From: a virus
IMG/VR virus record: IMGVR_UViG_3300032235_000843
Span: 1 to 51,919 of that record
Direction: 5' to 3' (one strand)
Length of the DNA stretch: 51,919 nt
Position numbers and translations under genes: made by a program. The notes below the pieces were generated by a model, which ran no database searches, was not told the origin of the DNA, and worked only from the letters and a program-made list of their open reading frames with translations. Shown here piece by piece: positions 22,623 to 31,285 of this stretch. Each line of letters starts with the position of its first letter. The first letter of the stretch is position 1.

Positions 22623-22853
22623 ATGAAAATGTATCCAGAACTTTCAGATCTCCAAAAATTTACAGTTCAAGAGTTTCAAGAAGATTTTGACAATCTAATA
22701 CAAAGAGTAGAAAATGGTGAATCATTTATTATTACTGATGGAGAAAGAAACGCAGTGATAGTTCCATACAACGAAACCATAAACTTTGAGATAGAACCTC
22801 GTGTGAATGACGAACTGATACGTCTCCACACAGATCACGAAGAAGGTTCTTGA
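22623..22853 (+). CDS. Phd/YefM-type antitoxin-like protein, apparently without a toxin
   Basis: A 76-aa protein whose first 50 residues fit the Phd/YefM fold: FTVQEFQEDFDNLIQRVENG, then ESFIITDGERNAVIVPYNE. This is the N-terminal DNA-binding and dimerisation part that represses its own promoter in type II toxin-antitoxin systems. The C-terminus is acidic and short. No toxin-like ORF (RelE, Doc or YoeB) lies next to it. It could neutralise a host toxin or act as a small repressor. Confidence 0.65.
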   Translation: MKMYPELSDLQKFTVQEFQEDFDNLIQRVENGESFIITDGERNAVIVPYNETINFEIEPRVNDELIRLHTDHEEGS

Positions 22854-22878
22854 CATAGAGTTCCAGGTCCTCTACAAT
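22850..22878 (+). promoter_or_regulatory. Promoter for the following tRNA pair
   Basis: TTGACA (22850-22855), 17 bases, TACAAT (22873-22878), starting at the stop codon of the antitoxin-like gene. Confidence 0.7.
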
Positions 22879-22891
22879 AGACCTGGTTCAA

Positions 22892-22979
22892 GCGAGTGAG
22901 ACTTGGTAGTCAGAGGGCACTTATAACGCCTTTCCGCCAGATTAGCGGCTTTGACCTGGTTCGAATCCAGGCACTCGTA
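22892..22979 (+). tRNA. Unusual class II tRNA, apparent anticodon TAT (Ile?)
   Basis: Acceptor GCGAGTG / CACTCGT, T-arm CCTGG TTCGAAT CCAGG and a long variable arm (CCGC ... GCGG). The anticodon stem GGGCA / CGCCT has an A-C closing mismatch, and the loop CTTATAA gives TAT. Class II structure normally marks Leu, Ser or Tyr, so the charging identity is uncertain. Position 8 is A instead of the usual T. Confidence 0.65.
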
Positions 22980-22983
22980 CTTT

Positions 22984-23056
22984 GCTCCTTTAGCAATCTG
23001 GTGAATGCAGCGAACTCATAATTCGCCTGAGGCGTGTTCAATCCACGCAAGGAGCA
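22984..23056 (+). tRNA. tRNA-Met (anticodon CAT)
   Basis: Acceptor GCTCCTT / AAGGAGC, anticodon stem-loop GCGAA CTCATAA TTCGC, T-arm GCGTG TTCAATC CACGC, discriminator A. It could be elongator Met or an Ile tRNA with modified C34; the sequence alone does not decide. Confidence 0.9.
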
Positions 23057-23081
23057 TAGGACAGAAACTCTACTGTCCGTC

Positions 23082-23110
23082 TTGACTTCTCCAAGTCAAA
23101 CCCTTATAAT
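23082..23110 (+). promoter_or_regulatory. Early promoter
   Basis: TTGACT (23082-23087), 17 bases, TATAAT (23105-23110), 22 bases before ATG 23133. Confidence 0.75.
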
Positions 23111-23132
23111 ACTAAGGTCAACATTCAAAACA

Positions 23133-23348
23133 ATGACTCTCACAGCAAAATTCAAGAAAGACGTTCAAACCCTACGTGGAGCAGCAAACGGCGATTTCTA
23201 CCTTGATGTAAAGAATCCCAAACTCTACAAAAAGGTTCGTCGATACTATGAAAACGAAGGTGTAGTATTTTCTGGTGATCCTTTGGACGATTATGAAATG
23301 CTTATGGAATATGTTCTTGTTGACCTTGAAACAATTGAAGTGGCGTAA
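23133..23348 (+). CDS. Hypothetical protein (71 aa)
   Basis: I start it at ATG 23133 downstream of a clear promoter. The product MTLTAKFKKDVQTLRGAANG... has a basic N-terminus, aromatic centre (YKKVRRYYENEG) and acidic hydrophobic end. No family is recognised. Confidence 0.6.
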   Translation: MTLTAKFKKDVQTLRGAANGDFYLDVKNPKLYKKVRRYYENEGVVFSGDPLDDYEMLMEYVLVDLETIEVA

Positions 23349-23375
23349 GAATTGAATCTTTAATATATTAAATTA

Positions 23376-24029
23376 ATGTTAAATCATATTGAACGAATTA
23401 AAATTCTTCCAGAATTAATAGTTAAACTTCATTATAATTTTGATTTTGAAAATTCTTTAAAATCAAAATGCGATGAAACTATTGAATATTCAAAAAAACA
23501 AGAAGAAAAAGTTCCACTTGAATATGGGGACGCTGTTTCTACAGTTGTCCATAATGTAAATGGACAACCTCATACTTGGGGTGAGAATAAAAAGTTCATT
23601 CAGTTTTTAAATGCAAATCTTCCTTATATTCTTAAGGAATTTGGTTTAGCATATCAACCCATTACAGTATCAAATTCTTGGGTTAATCGACACTCTAAAG
23701 GTGGAGAAACTCTTGAACATAAACATCAGTTTGTTGATTTGGTTGTAAGTTCTTATTTGTTTTGTCCTGAAGGTAGTGGAAATCTCCTTGTTAGGGATCC
23801 TCTAGAATATCATAGATGGAATGATGTTCTAGAGGATGTATACTTTAAAAAACAAAAGCATCAATACCCATGGGTTGAAGTTCCTGTGAAAACTAATGAT
23901 GTTCTTATATTTCCTGGATGGTTAAACCATAAAACAGAAAAAAGCAATATTGATATAGATAGATATGTTATGACCACTAATTTAAAATATGGTCCGGGTG
24001 GTTCAACGATGAGTCCCGGTATGACTTAA
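23376..24029 (+). CDS. Putative 2-oxoglutarate/Fe(II)-dependent oxygenase
   Basis: A 217-aa protein with the double-stranded beta-helix pattern of phage 2OG-Fe(II) oxygenases: NSWVNRHSKGGETLEHKHQF supplies possible iron ligands, FPGWLNHKTEKS the distal His, and DRYVMTTNL the Arg that binds 2-oxoglutarate. Such proteins are frequent in cyanophages and may hydroxylate amino acids, proteins or sugars; the substrate here is unknown. It has its own start 27 bases after the preceding gene. Confidence 0.7.
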   Translation: MLNHIERIKILPELIVKLHYNFDFENSLKSKCDETIEYSKKQEEKVPLEYGDAVSTVVHNVNGQPHTWGENKKFIQFLNANLPYILKEFGLAYQPITVSNSWVNRHSKGGETLEHKHQFVDLVVSSYLFCPEGSGNLLVRDPLEYHRWNDVLEDVYFKKQKHQYPWVEVPVKTNDVLIFPGWLNHKTEKSNIDIDRYVMTTNLKYGPGGSTMSPGMT

Positions 24030-24059
24030 AACTAGCCCTGGTCGGGAGCAAAACCCCTT

Positions 24060-24287
24060 ATGTCTAGATCTGATCTACTTCGTTGGATTGGAAATATTCT
24101 ACTCATGATTGGTTATCAAACTATGCTATGGGGAGAATTTAAATATGGTTTATTGGTAAAAGTTATTGGGGGATTACTCACAGTTCCCTTTGCTATTAAA
24201 CTTAAACTTTGGGATGTATTATTTTTATGTGCATTCTTTGGTATTACCGAGATATCAAAGTTAACCCAACTTTTCTTAGTTTCTTAA
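24060..24287 (+). CDS. Two-pass membrane protein (75 aa)
   Basis: Hydrophobic segments WIGNILLMIGYQTMLWG and LLVKVIGGLLTVPFAI, then a third, VLFLCAFFGITEI. No family is recognised. A hairpin, CTTAGTTT / AAACTAAG (24275-24294), spans its stop codon. Confidence 0.5.
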   Translation: MSRSDLLRWIGNILLMIGYQTMLWGEFKYGLLVKVIGGLLTVPFAIKLKLWDVLFLCAFFGITEISKLTQLFLVS

Positions 24288-24452
24288 AACTAAGTGGTGG
24301 AGCCTCAAAAAGGACCCTCTAAGGTTTATTGCTTCCTTTAAAGAGCAATTGGTGCGGATGGGACTCTCTCCCGCCTGGTTTCTTGCCTCCAGTCAAAGGG
24401 CAAGTGGCGAGCCTGAGTTACAGAGGTGGGTTGCATAAACCCACCTTTTTTT
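24288..24452 (+). ncRNA. Candidate structured non-coding RNA
   Basis: No ORF of note lies here. The segment is more GC-rich than its surroundings and contains hairpins ATTGCT / AGCAAT (24328-24349), GGGA / TCCC (24360-24372) and CTTGCC / GGCAAG (24382-24404), ending in a strong terminator. It is not a cloverleaf I can fold. It could be a small regulatory RNA or simply a long 3' UTR. Confidence 0.35.
24425..24452 (+). terminator. Rho-independent terminator
   Basis: Perfect 8-bp stem GGTGGGTT / AACCCACC, loop GCATA, T7. It insulates the glycan cluster from upstream transcription. Confidence 0.9.
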
Positions 24453-24485
24453 GTATAATATATACTAAGAGAAATTTATCAATCT

Positions 24486-25541
24486 ATGAGTGATTATAAA
24501 AAAACAGCACTTGTTCTTGGTGCTGGTGGCTTTATTGGAAGTCATATGGTAAAACGACTACGTGCTGAAGGTTATTGGGTACGTGGTGTAGATCTTAAAC
24601 TTCCAGAGTATTCTGAGAGTGAAGCACACGAATTTGTTATTGGAGATCTTAGAGATCTTAATTTTGTAGAGAGAACTCTCCAATACAAAGGACCTTATCG
24701 TAACTTTTATAACTTTGTTCCTAGTAGGTACATTGAAACCTTTAATGAAATCTATCAGTTTGCTGCTGATATGGGTGGTGCAGGATTTGTCTTCACTGGG
24801 GATAATGATGCAGACATTATGCATAACTCCGCAACCATCAACCTCAATGTCCTTGAAGCGCAACGACAACTGAACGACTTTAAAGAAGTCAATAAGACCA
24901 AAATTTTCTACTCTGGATCTGCTTGTATGTATCCAGAGCACAATCAACTAGATCCTGATAATCCCGATTGCCGTGAAGAATCAGCATACCCAGCTAACCC
25001 AGATTCTGAATATGGTTGGGAGAAACTGTTCTCAGAGCGGTTGTTTTTCGCTTATCATCGTAATTATGGGATCCCTGTTCGGGTTGCTAGGTATCACAAT
25101 ATCTTTGGACCAGAGGGAACTTGGGAAGGAGGAAGAGAAAAGGCACCAGCAGCAATCTGCCGCAAAGTTGCCTACCTTCCCGAGGCAGGTGGAACCATTG
25201 ATGTGTGGGGAGATGGTTTACAGACTCGTTCCTTCCTGTATATTGATGAATGCATCGAAGCAACACGCAGAATGATGGATAGTGATTTTATAGGACCTGT
25301 TAATATTGGTTCGGAAGAAATGGTTACCATCAATCAACTTGTAGATACTGCCGCTAAAGTTGCTGGTAAAGTTGTAGAAAAAAATCATATTGATGGACCT
25401 CTTGGAGTTCGTGGTCGTAATTCTAATAATGATCTCATTCGCGAAAAACTTGGTTGGGATTATTCACAATCTCTTGAAGAAGGAATTGGAAAAACATACA
25501 AATGGATTTCCTCTCAAATTTCTAAAAAACAAACTGCTTGA
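24486..25541 (+). CDS. GDP-mannose 3,5-epimerase-like NAD-dependent enzyme
   Basis: A short-chain dehydrogenase/epimerase of 351 aa. The NAD motif is GAGGFIGSH (12-20). The active site resembles plant GDP-mannose 3,5-epimerase (numbering from memory): S145 and C147 in FYSGSACMYP, Y176 and K180 in EYGWEK, and K219 in GGREKAPAAICRK. The plant catalytic Cys145 and Lys217 are therefore both retained. The product would be GDP-L-galactose or GDP-L-gulose for lipopolysaccharide or capsule. It is the first gene of the glycan cluster. Confidence 0.82.
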   Translation: MSDYKKTALVLGAGGFIGSHMVKRLRAEGYWVRGVDLKLPEYSESEAHEFVIGDLRDLNFVERTLQYKGPYRNFYNFVPSRYIETFNEIYQFAADMGGAGFVFTGDNDADIMHNSATINLNVLEAQRQLNDFKEVNKTKIFYSGSACMYPEHNQLDPDNPDCREESAYPANPDSEYGWEKLFSERLFFAYHRNYGIPVRVARYHNIFGPEGTWEGGREKAPAAICRKVAYLPEAGGTIDVWGDGLQTRSFLYIDECIEATRRMMDSDFIGPVNIGSEEMVTINQLVDTAAKVAGKVVEKNHIDGPLGVRGRNSNNDLIREKLGWDYSQSLEEGIGKTYKWISSQISKKQTA

Positions 25542-25543
25542 TT

Positions 25544-26395
25544 ATGAAAATTACAATTTTAGGATCCAGTGGGCAGATTGGTGCCTATCTTTCAGAGTAT
25601 CTTCGCAAGCAGGGTCATGTAGTTATTAATTTTGATAAGGTAGAAACGCCAAATCATGATATGACCGTGATTCCAAATCAATATCTTGAGAATGCAATTG
25701 AAACTGCAGATTTTGTTTTCTTTCTTGCCTTTGATGTTGGTGGTTCTCGTTATCTCAAGAAGTATCAACACACTTTCCAATTCATTGATAATAATGCACG
25801 TTTGATGGCAAATGCATTTGGACTTCTTAAAAAGTATAATAAGAGGTTTGTATTTGCATCATCTCAAATGAGTAACATGAGTTACTCTCCTTATGGCGTA
25901 CTTAAGAATGTTGGTGAACTTTATGCCAAATCACTAAATGGACTTATTGTTAAGTTCTGGAATGTATATGGTATTGAAAAGGACCACGATAAAGCGCATG
26001 TTATTACAGACTTTATTCGTAAGGGATTTGAAACTGGCGTAATTGATATGCTCACAGACGGTCAGGAAGAGCGTGAGTTTCTTTACGCCGAAGATTGCTG
26101 CGAAGCACTTGAAGCAATTATGGAAAACTATAACGAATTCACTTCAGAAGACAATCTTCACATTACAAGTTTTAAATCTACAAAAATTATTGATATCGCC
26201 AGTATTATTTGTGGACAATTTAATTTGATTGGAAAGTATGACGTAAAAGTTCAACCATCTGATCAGAAAGACAGTGTTCAGATGGATAAGAGAAATAGAC
26301 CAGATACCTACTTGATGAAGTGGTGGACTCCAAAAACTACAATTGATCAAGGTATCGCTAAAGTATTTGAGGCAATGAAAGGAGATTATCTATGA
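25544..26395 (+). CDS. NAD-dependent sugar epimerase/dehydratase
   Basis: A 283-aa SDR enzyme. Rossmann motif ILGSSGQIGAYL at the N-terminus, SSQMSNMSYSPYGVLKNVGE as the Ser-Tyr-xxx-Lys active site, and KFWNVYG. ATG 25544 is preferred over the in-frame TTG at 25538. Its exact nucleotide-sugar substrate cannot be told. It overlaps the next epimerase by 4 bases (ATGA). Confidence 0.75.
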   Translation: MKITILGSSGQIGAYLSEYLRKQGHVVINFDKVETPNHDMTVIPNQYLENAIETADFVFFLAFDVGGSRYLKKYQHTFQFIDNNARLMANAFGLLKKYNKRFVFASSQMSNMSYSPYGVLKNVGELYAKSLNGLIVKFWNVYGIEKDHDKAHVITDFIRKGFETGVIDMLTDGQEEREFLYAEDCCEALEAIMENYNEFTSEDNLHITSFKSTKIIDIASIICGQFNLIGKYDVKVQPSDQKDSVQMDKRNRPDTYLMKWWTPKTTIDQGIAKVFEAMKGDYL

Positions 26396-27384
26396 AGATA
26401 TTTGTGACAGGATGTGCAGGTCTTCTTGGATCTAATTACACGCGACATCTTTTAGCAAACGGTCATAAAGTAATAGGTATTGATGACCTTTCCGGTGGGT
26501 ATAAAGCATTTCTCCCAAAGTCTGAAAATTTTATATTTGCAAAATTTGATCTTGAAAGGAGGAAGAAAGTAGTAGAGTTATTTGAAGAACATAAACCAGA
26601 TATTCTCCTCCATTTTGCCGCATATGCTGCTGAAGGATTATCTCCTTTTATTCGCAACTATAATTATAGGAACAATCTCATCTGCTCTGCAAATTTAATC
26701 AACGAATGTATTAAACACGATACAAAGATGATTTTTACATCTAGCATGGCAGTTTATGGTGAACAAGAACCTCCATTTACTGAAGATAAACGTCCACAAC
26801 CAATTGATCCATATGGCATTGCCAAGTATGCTGTAGAATGTGATTTGAAATTGGCTCATGAGCAGTTCGGTCTTAGATATAATATTGTTCGTCCTCACAA
26901 TGTTCTTGGAATTTACCAAAACATTTGGGATCGTTATCGAAATGTGATTGGTATTTTCATACGTAAAACTTTGAATGGACAACCAATTCTTGTTTATGGT
27001 GATGGAGAACAGACTCGTGCTTTCTCTGATATCAAATATTATATGGAACCATTTGATAAACTCCTCACGGATTTTGATGGGGAAACTTTTAATATTGGTG
27101 CCGATAAACATTTTACCTTAAATGAGGTTGCTGAAACTGTACAGAAGATTGGTAAGAAATATGGGTATGAAGTTCCTATTGAGCATGGTGAACCAAGGCA
27201 TGAAGTAAAACATGCATATTGTGATCACACAAAAGCAAAAAGTATGTTAGAATTTAGAGATGAAACTAATCTTGAAGAATTGATTGAAAGTATGTTTGTT
27301 TGGGCAATGAACCAACCAAACAGAAAAGTTAAAACTATGGAATATGAAGTTACTAAAGACATTTACGATTATTGGAAAAACTAA
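26392..27384 (+). CDS. UDP-glucose 4-epimerase-like enzyme
   Basis: A 330-aa GalE-type SDR. The N-terminal VTGCAGLLGSNYTRHLL binds NAD; the catalytic set is SSMAVYGEQEPPFTE with DPYGIAKYAVE; RPHNVLGIYQN and a C-terminal domain for the nucleotide sugar follow. It converts a UDP-sugar at C4, or a related reaction. Overlaps at both ends place it in one operon with the neighbouring enzymes. Confidence 0.8.
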   Translation: MKIFVTGCAGLLGSNYTRHLLANGHKVIGIDDLSGGYKAFLPKSENFIFAKFDLERRKKVVELFEEHKPDILLHFAAYAAEGLSPFIRNYNYRNNLICSANLINECIKHDTKMIFTSSMAVYGEQEPPFTEDKRPQPIDPYGIAKYAVECDLKLAHEQFGLRYNIVRPHNVLGIYQNIWDRYRNVIGIFIRKTLNGQPILVYGDGEQTRAFSDIKYYMEPFDKLLTDFDGETFNIGADKHFTLNEVAETVQKIGKKYGYEVPIEHGEPRHEVKHAYCDHTKAKSMLEFRDETNLEELIESMFVWAMNQPNRKVKTMEYEVTKDIYDYWKN

Positions 27385-28073
27385 TGACTGATTACACTTT
27401 CCCTGATTGCAACCGATATTTTCAGGAAGATTTAGAAAAACTTAGATATAAGTTTAATGGTGCTGAGAGTATTAAAAATAATTATTCTCAAGCATTTCAA
27501 GATATGTTTGTCTTGAGTATTCTTGATGGAAAGAAGAATGGAACTTATGTTGAGATTGGTGGAGATCATGGTGTGATTATTAGTAACACCTATCTTCTTG
27601 AAACTGAGTTTGATTGGAAAGGCGTTTCTTTTGAAATTGATCAGTCAAAGGTTGAAGGATACAACTCTATTAGAGATAATAAGTGCATTTGTGCTGATGC
27701 AATTCAATTTGATTATAAAAAATTCTTTAAAGAGAATAAGTACCCAAAGCAAATTGATTATCTCCAAGTTGATATTGAACCTGCCTGGCAAACTCTCAAT
27801 GCACTGAAAGCACTTCCCTTGGACGAATATCGCTTCTCTGTGATTACTTATGAGACTGATCTTTACAAGGATGGTCCTGATGCTGGTGAAGAGGCAATAG
27901 AAATCCTTCTATCTCATGGATATGAATTGGTTGTAAGAAATGTTGCTAACCAAAATAATCCATATGAAGACTGGTATGTAGATCCTACTGTGGTTGATCC
28001 TGAAATCGTAAAACTCTTTACTCAAAAAGGAAGAATTTCTAAAGAATCAACAGAATGTATTTTTAGGAGTTGA
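27384..28073 (+). CDS. FkbM-type methyltransferase-like protein
   Basis: A 229-aa Rossmann methyltransferase. GTYVEIGGDHGVIISNTYLLE is the SAM-binding loop, VSFEIDQSK the following acidic strand and DYLQVDIEPAWQTLNAL the family-like motif. It probably O-methylates a sugar. The start ATG 27384 overlaps the epimerase stop (TAATG). Confidence 0.7.
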   Translation: MTDYTFPDCNRYFQEDLEKLRYKFNGAESIKNNYSQAFQDMFVLSILDGKKNGTYVEIGGDHGVIISNTYLLETEFDWKGVSFEIDQSKVEGYNSIRDNKCICADAIQFDYKKFFKENKYPKQIDYLQVDIEPAWQTLNALKALPLDEYRFSVITYETDLYKDGPDAGEEAIEILLSHGYELVVRNVANQNNPYEDWYVDPTVVDPEIVKLFTQKGRISKESTECIFRS

Positions 28074-28076
28074 CTT

Positions 28077-28703
28077 ATGCTTTTGAGTTTTAATTCCTTG
28101 ATTAGGAAGTATAATATTAACGTTACTGGTGTGATTCATGTTGGTGGTCACATCGGGCAAGAAATGGAAACCTATAAGAAGAATAATGTAGAAAACTTGA
28201 TTGTGTTTGAACCACAAAAAGTACCATTTCAAAAGTTGACCGATGTTGTCAACTCTATTGGGTTTGATAATATTAATCTTATCAATAAAGCACTTGGGAG
28301 TAGTTGTGCTACTGTAGAAATGACTTGTAATGATGATGGATTGTGTAGTTCAATTCTAAATCCTAAACATGTTTTAGAACAATATCCAAATATTATTTTT
28401 GATAGGAAAGAAACTGTTGAGATGGTTACAATGGATTCTGTAATTGGGAAAAATCATAGTTATAATTTTCTCAATATGGACACTCAAGGATATGAACTTG
28501 AAGTTCTAAAAGGAGCAAAAAATACTCTCAAGACTATTGATTGTGTTTACACTGAGGTTAATAATACTGAAGTCTATGAAAATAATGCTCTTATTGAAGA
28601 CATTGATGATTTCCTTAAAGAATATAATATGGTTAGAGTTGAAACTGATTGGATGGGCGGTACTTGGGGAGATGCCTTTTACATTAAGCAGGATTTGATA
28701 TGA
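28077..28703 (+). CDS. FkbM family methyltransferase
   Basis: A 208-aa methyltransferase: TGVIHVGGHIGQEMETYKK (SAM loop), LIVFEPQKVPF, and FLNMDTQGYELEVLKGA, which is the FkbM hallmark. It probably adds an O-methyl group to a surface sugar. Four bases overlap the following gene. Confidence 0.82.
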   Translation: MLLSFNSLIRKYNINVTGVIHVGGHIGQEMETYKKNNVENLIVFEPQKVPFQKLTDVVNSIGFDNINLINKALGSSCATVEMTCNDDGLCSSILNPKHVLEQYPNIIFDRKETVEMVTMDSVIGKNHSYNFLNMDTQGYELEVLKGAKNTLKTIDCVYTEVNNTEVYENNALIEDIDDFLKEYNMVRVETDWMGGTWGDAFYIKQDLI

Positions 28704-29500
28704 GAAGTATTGTGAATAGTGTCTCTCATTGGTATGGGAGACTTGGAAATAATATTCAACAAATCTGCAATGGAATTTTATACTCTCAAATTCATGGAGA
28801 CGGATTTGTTAGTCCTCCCCATGAATTAATTGAACAAGTCATATTGAATCACGAAGGCAAAACAATGCTTCGTCCAAGTAGATTTTTTCACTATAATACA
28901 CAAAATAAAGACTTTGATATTCCTATTGATTTTCTATATGAAAATATTGGAAAAGTTGCAAAGCAACATGTAGTTCCAAACTTTAAATTTAGCATTGATA
29001 ACCCATTTGATGATGATACTTTAGTCATTCATATTCGTAGTGGAGATATTTTTGCGCATGAACACAATCCTCCACATGATTATGTTCCTAATCCTTTATG
29101 TTATTACTTAAATTTGATTGAGGAATACGATAAAGTAATCGTAGTCACTGAACCAGATAACTATAATCCCATAGTTGATGAACTTAGAAAGATTGAAAAA
29201 GTAACCATACAATCAAAATCAGTAGGAGAGGATTTTGCAACTCTTATGAGAGCAAAAAATCTTGCCTCTTCTGGTACTGGTACTTTTGCTGTTGCTGCTG
29301 GATTATGCTCTTCTAATCTCAACAATTTTTATTGTACGAACTTATACCTTGATGAGCACTTAAATCCTGGGATGTTAATGAAAACTGAAGGGGTCACTGT
29401 TTATGTGATGGAACTTGAAAATTATATTCAACTTAAGAATTGGAAAAACGACGAGGAGCAACGTAAATTTATTCTGGAGTATAAAAATGAGGGTGTTTGA
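28700..29500 (+). CDS. Fucosyltransferase-fold glycosyltransferase
   Basis: A 266-aa protein with GRLGNNIQQICNGI at the N-terminus and VIHIRSGDIFAHE, the HxRxGD motif of the alpha-1,2/1,6-fucosyltransferase superfamily that binds the GDP-sugar. SSGTGTFAVAAGLCSS fits the C-terminal nucleotide-binding loop. The donor is probably a GDP-sugar, which fits the GDP-mannose epimerase in the cluster. Confidence 0.72.
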   Translation: MRSIVNSVSHWYGRLGNNIQQICNGILYSQIHGDGFVSPPHELIEQVILNHEGKTMLRPSRFFHYNTQNKDFDIPIDFLYENIGKVAKQHVVPNFKFSIDNPFDDDTLVIHIRSGDIFAHEHNPPHDYVPNPLCYYLNLIEEYDKVIVVTEPDNYNPIVDELRKIEKVTIQSKSVGEDFATLMRAKNLASSGTGTFAVAAGLCSSNLNNFYCTNLYLDEHLNPGMLMKTEGVTVYVMELENYIQLKNWKNDEEQRKFILEYKNEGV

Positions 29501-30344
29501 TTCTTTTATCTTTTTCAATGAGTTAGATCTTCTTGAACTTAGACTTAATATACTTAATGATGTTGTTGATTATTTTGTAATTACAGAGTCTCCTTGGACT
29601 GTTAGTGGAAATCCTAAACCACTTTACTATCAGGAAAACAAAGAAAGATTTTCTAAGTTTCATCATAAGATTATTCATAATATCACTGAAGAAATTCCCA
29701 ATGACTATAGTGATTATATGGATAAGAAAAAGTATCATACTCCTATGGGTGGAAATGATTTGAATGAAACTCCTTATAGAGAGTATCCAATTCGTTTTCA
29801 AAGAGCCATCTTTAATAGAGATAGTAGCATTTATGGATCAGTAAATTTTGGAATTAATGGTGATGATATTATTCTTACCAGTGATGCTGATGAAATTATT
29901 AATCCTTTAGTTCTTAAAGATCTATCTTGGTTTGATCCAAACAATCATTATGTTTGTCTGCAGAAAGCGTTTTACTACAAGTTAAATTATCTTTATCAAG
30001 ATGATTGGATGGGAACAAGGATTTCTACATTTAAAACCCTTTCAAATTATTCTGTAGATCTTTTGAGAAATATGCATAAAGATGCTTATAGGATTGAGCA
30101 AGCGGGTTGGCATTGGAGTTTCTTTGGTGATGCAGATAATTTTAGATTGAAATTGGCTTCATATGAACATACTGAAAATAACGTAGAGACTAATACTGCA
30201 AACGCGGAAAGAAAAATTGACGAAGGTATTGATCCTTTTGGTAGGTCTATTCAAATAAAAACAATTCCCATTGATGACTCATATCCAGACTACATCATTG
30301 ACAATCAAGAAAAATACGCAGAATTTATTAAACCATGGAATTGA
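29487..30344 (+). CDS. Glycosyltransferase family 17-like
   Basis: A 285-aa protein starting at ATG 29487: MRVFDSFIFFNELDLLELRL and VDYFVITESPWTVSGNPKPL are typical of GT17, which adds beta-1,4-GlcNAc in eukaryotes and occurs in phages. The acidic DDIILTSDADEI is the probable DxD metal site. A longer in-frame start at 29415 lies inside the upstream gene and is rejected. Confidence 0.78.
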   Translation: MRVFDSFIFFNELDLLELRLNILNDVVDYFVITESPWTVSGNPKPLYYQENKERFSKFHHKIIHNITEEIPNDYSDYMDKKKYHTPMGGNDLNETPYREYPIRFQRAIFNRDSSIYGSVNFGINGDDIILTSDADEIINPLVLKDLSWFDPNNHYVCLQKAFYYKLNYLYQDDWMGTRISTFKTLSNYSVDLLRNMHKDAYRIEQAGWHWSFFGDADNFRLKLASYEHTENNVETNTANAERKIDEGIDPFGRSIQIKTIPIDDSYPDYIIDNQEKYAEFIKPWN

Positions 30345-31285
30345 TTGAAGGTGTAGCACTTTCAAAGTTATGTGATTATTCCTTCGGTGATCAATCTGGT
30401 CAATGGGGGAATATTTTTACATCTTTTATGAAAGATGCTAATCTAATGAATCTTGAATTTGTAGAAAAACTTTTTGAAATTCAAAAAAGCAGAGATTATA
30501 TGACTCTGTTTATTGATAATATTCGTTTATATAAAAGACATATTGTAGAGGTAAAAGAGACTGACCGACCTTATGTTGAAGGTCTTATGGAAAGAAGTGA
30601 CCTGTTGAAGTTGTGCTCAAATTTTCCTGATATGAAATTTATCATCTTCACTAACCTTGAAGACACTCCAACTGACGAACACATTTTTGATGCTATTCCT
30701 GAAAATGTATTGTGCATTTCTGCTATAAATTCTATTGCCTATGGTGGAAAAGTTGTACCTGCTCCTTATGGTTTGCAGAGGGCAATGAATCCAAGTGATA
30801 GTAGGATTGATGATATTAAGAGTTCTATGAGATTCATACCAAAGAATCCTCCAGGACTTTTATATGTGAGTCATAGTGAGAATACAAATACTCAAAGAGT
30901 GGGTATCAAGAACATTTTTAAAAATAAGTCTTGGGTAGAAGTTCATGAAGAAAGAGTTCCTTATTCTGTATTTCTATACAATCTTAGTCAATCCAAATTT
31001 ATGATTTGTCCTGTTGGAAATGCTATTGATTGCCATAGAAATTGGGAAGTTCTTTATATGCGAAGAGTTCCTGTGATGAAAACTCATCCATATCTTAAGA
31101 AGTTATTTGAAGGATATCCAGTTCTATTTGTAAATGAATATACTGAAGTAACCGAAGAACTTCTAAAAGATAATGATCATTTGTTTGCTCAAGCGCAAGA
31201 AATGGATCTAATTCAATTGACACTTCCAACTTTTTTTGATAACATTGTAAATAAAGCCTTAGAAGGAGAATATGTTAGTAAATGA
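30335..31285 (+). CDS. Putative GT-B-type glycosyltransferase (exostosin-like)
   Basis: A 316-aa protein with a C-terminal nucleotide-sugar region SKFMICPVGNAIDCHRNWEVLYMRRVPVMK, a pattern seen in exostosin-like glycosyltransferases (conserved Pro/Gly, Asp, His, Arg, Glu). The N-terminal half has no motif I recognise. It overlaps both neighbours. Confidence 0.6.
   Translation: MELIEGVALSKLCDYSFGDQSGQWGNIFTSFMKDANLMNLEFVEKLFEIQKSRDYMTLFIDNIRLYKRHIVEVKETDRPYVEGLMERSDLLKLCSNFPDMKFIIFTNLEDTPTDEHIFDAIPENVLCISAINSIAYGGKVVPAPYGLQRAMNPSDSRIDDIKSSMRFIPKNPPGLLYVSHSENTNTQRVGIKNIFKNKSWVEVHEERVPYSVFLYNLSQSKFMICPVGNAIDCHRNWEVLYMRRVPVMKTHPYLKKLFEGYPVLFVNEYTEVTEELLKDNDHLFAQAQEMDLIQLTLPTFFDNIVNKALEGEYVSK

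Noticed and set aside
24288-24425. A tRNA or tmRNA in the GC-rich gap
   Set aside because: No acceptor pairing with a GTTCRANNC T-loop could be found, and no tmRNA ends are visible.
24454-24459. TATAAT just after the terminator as the glycan operon promoter
   Set aside because: No acceptable -35 box lies 15-19 bases upstream; that position is inside the terminator stem. The operon promoter remains unidentified.
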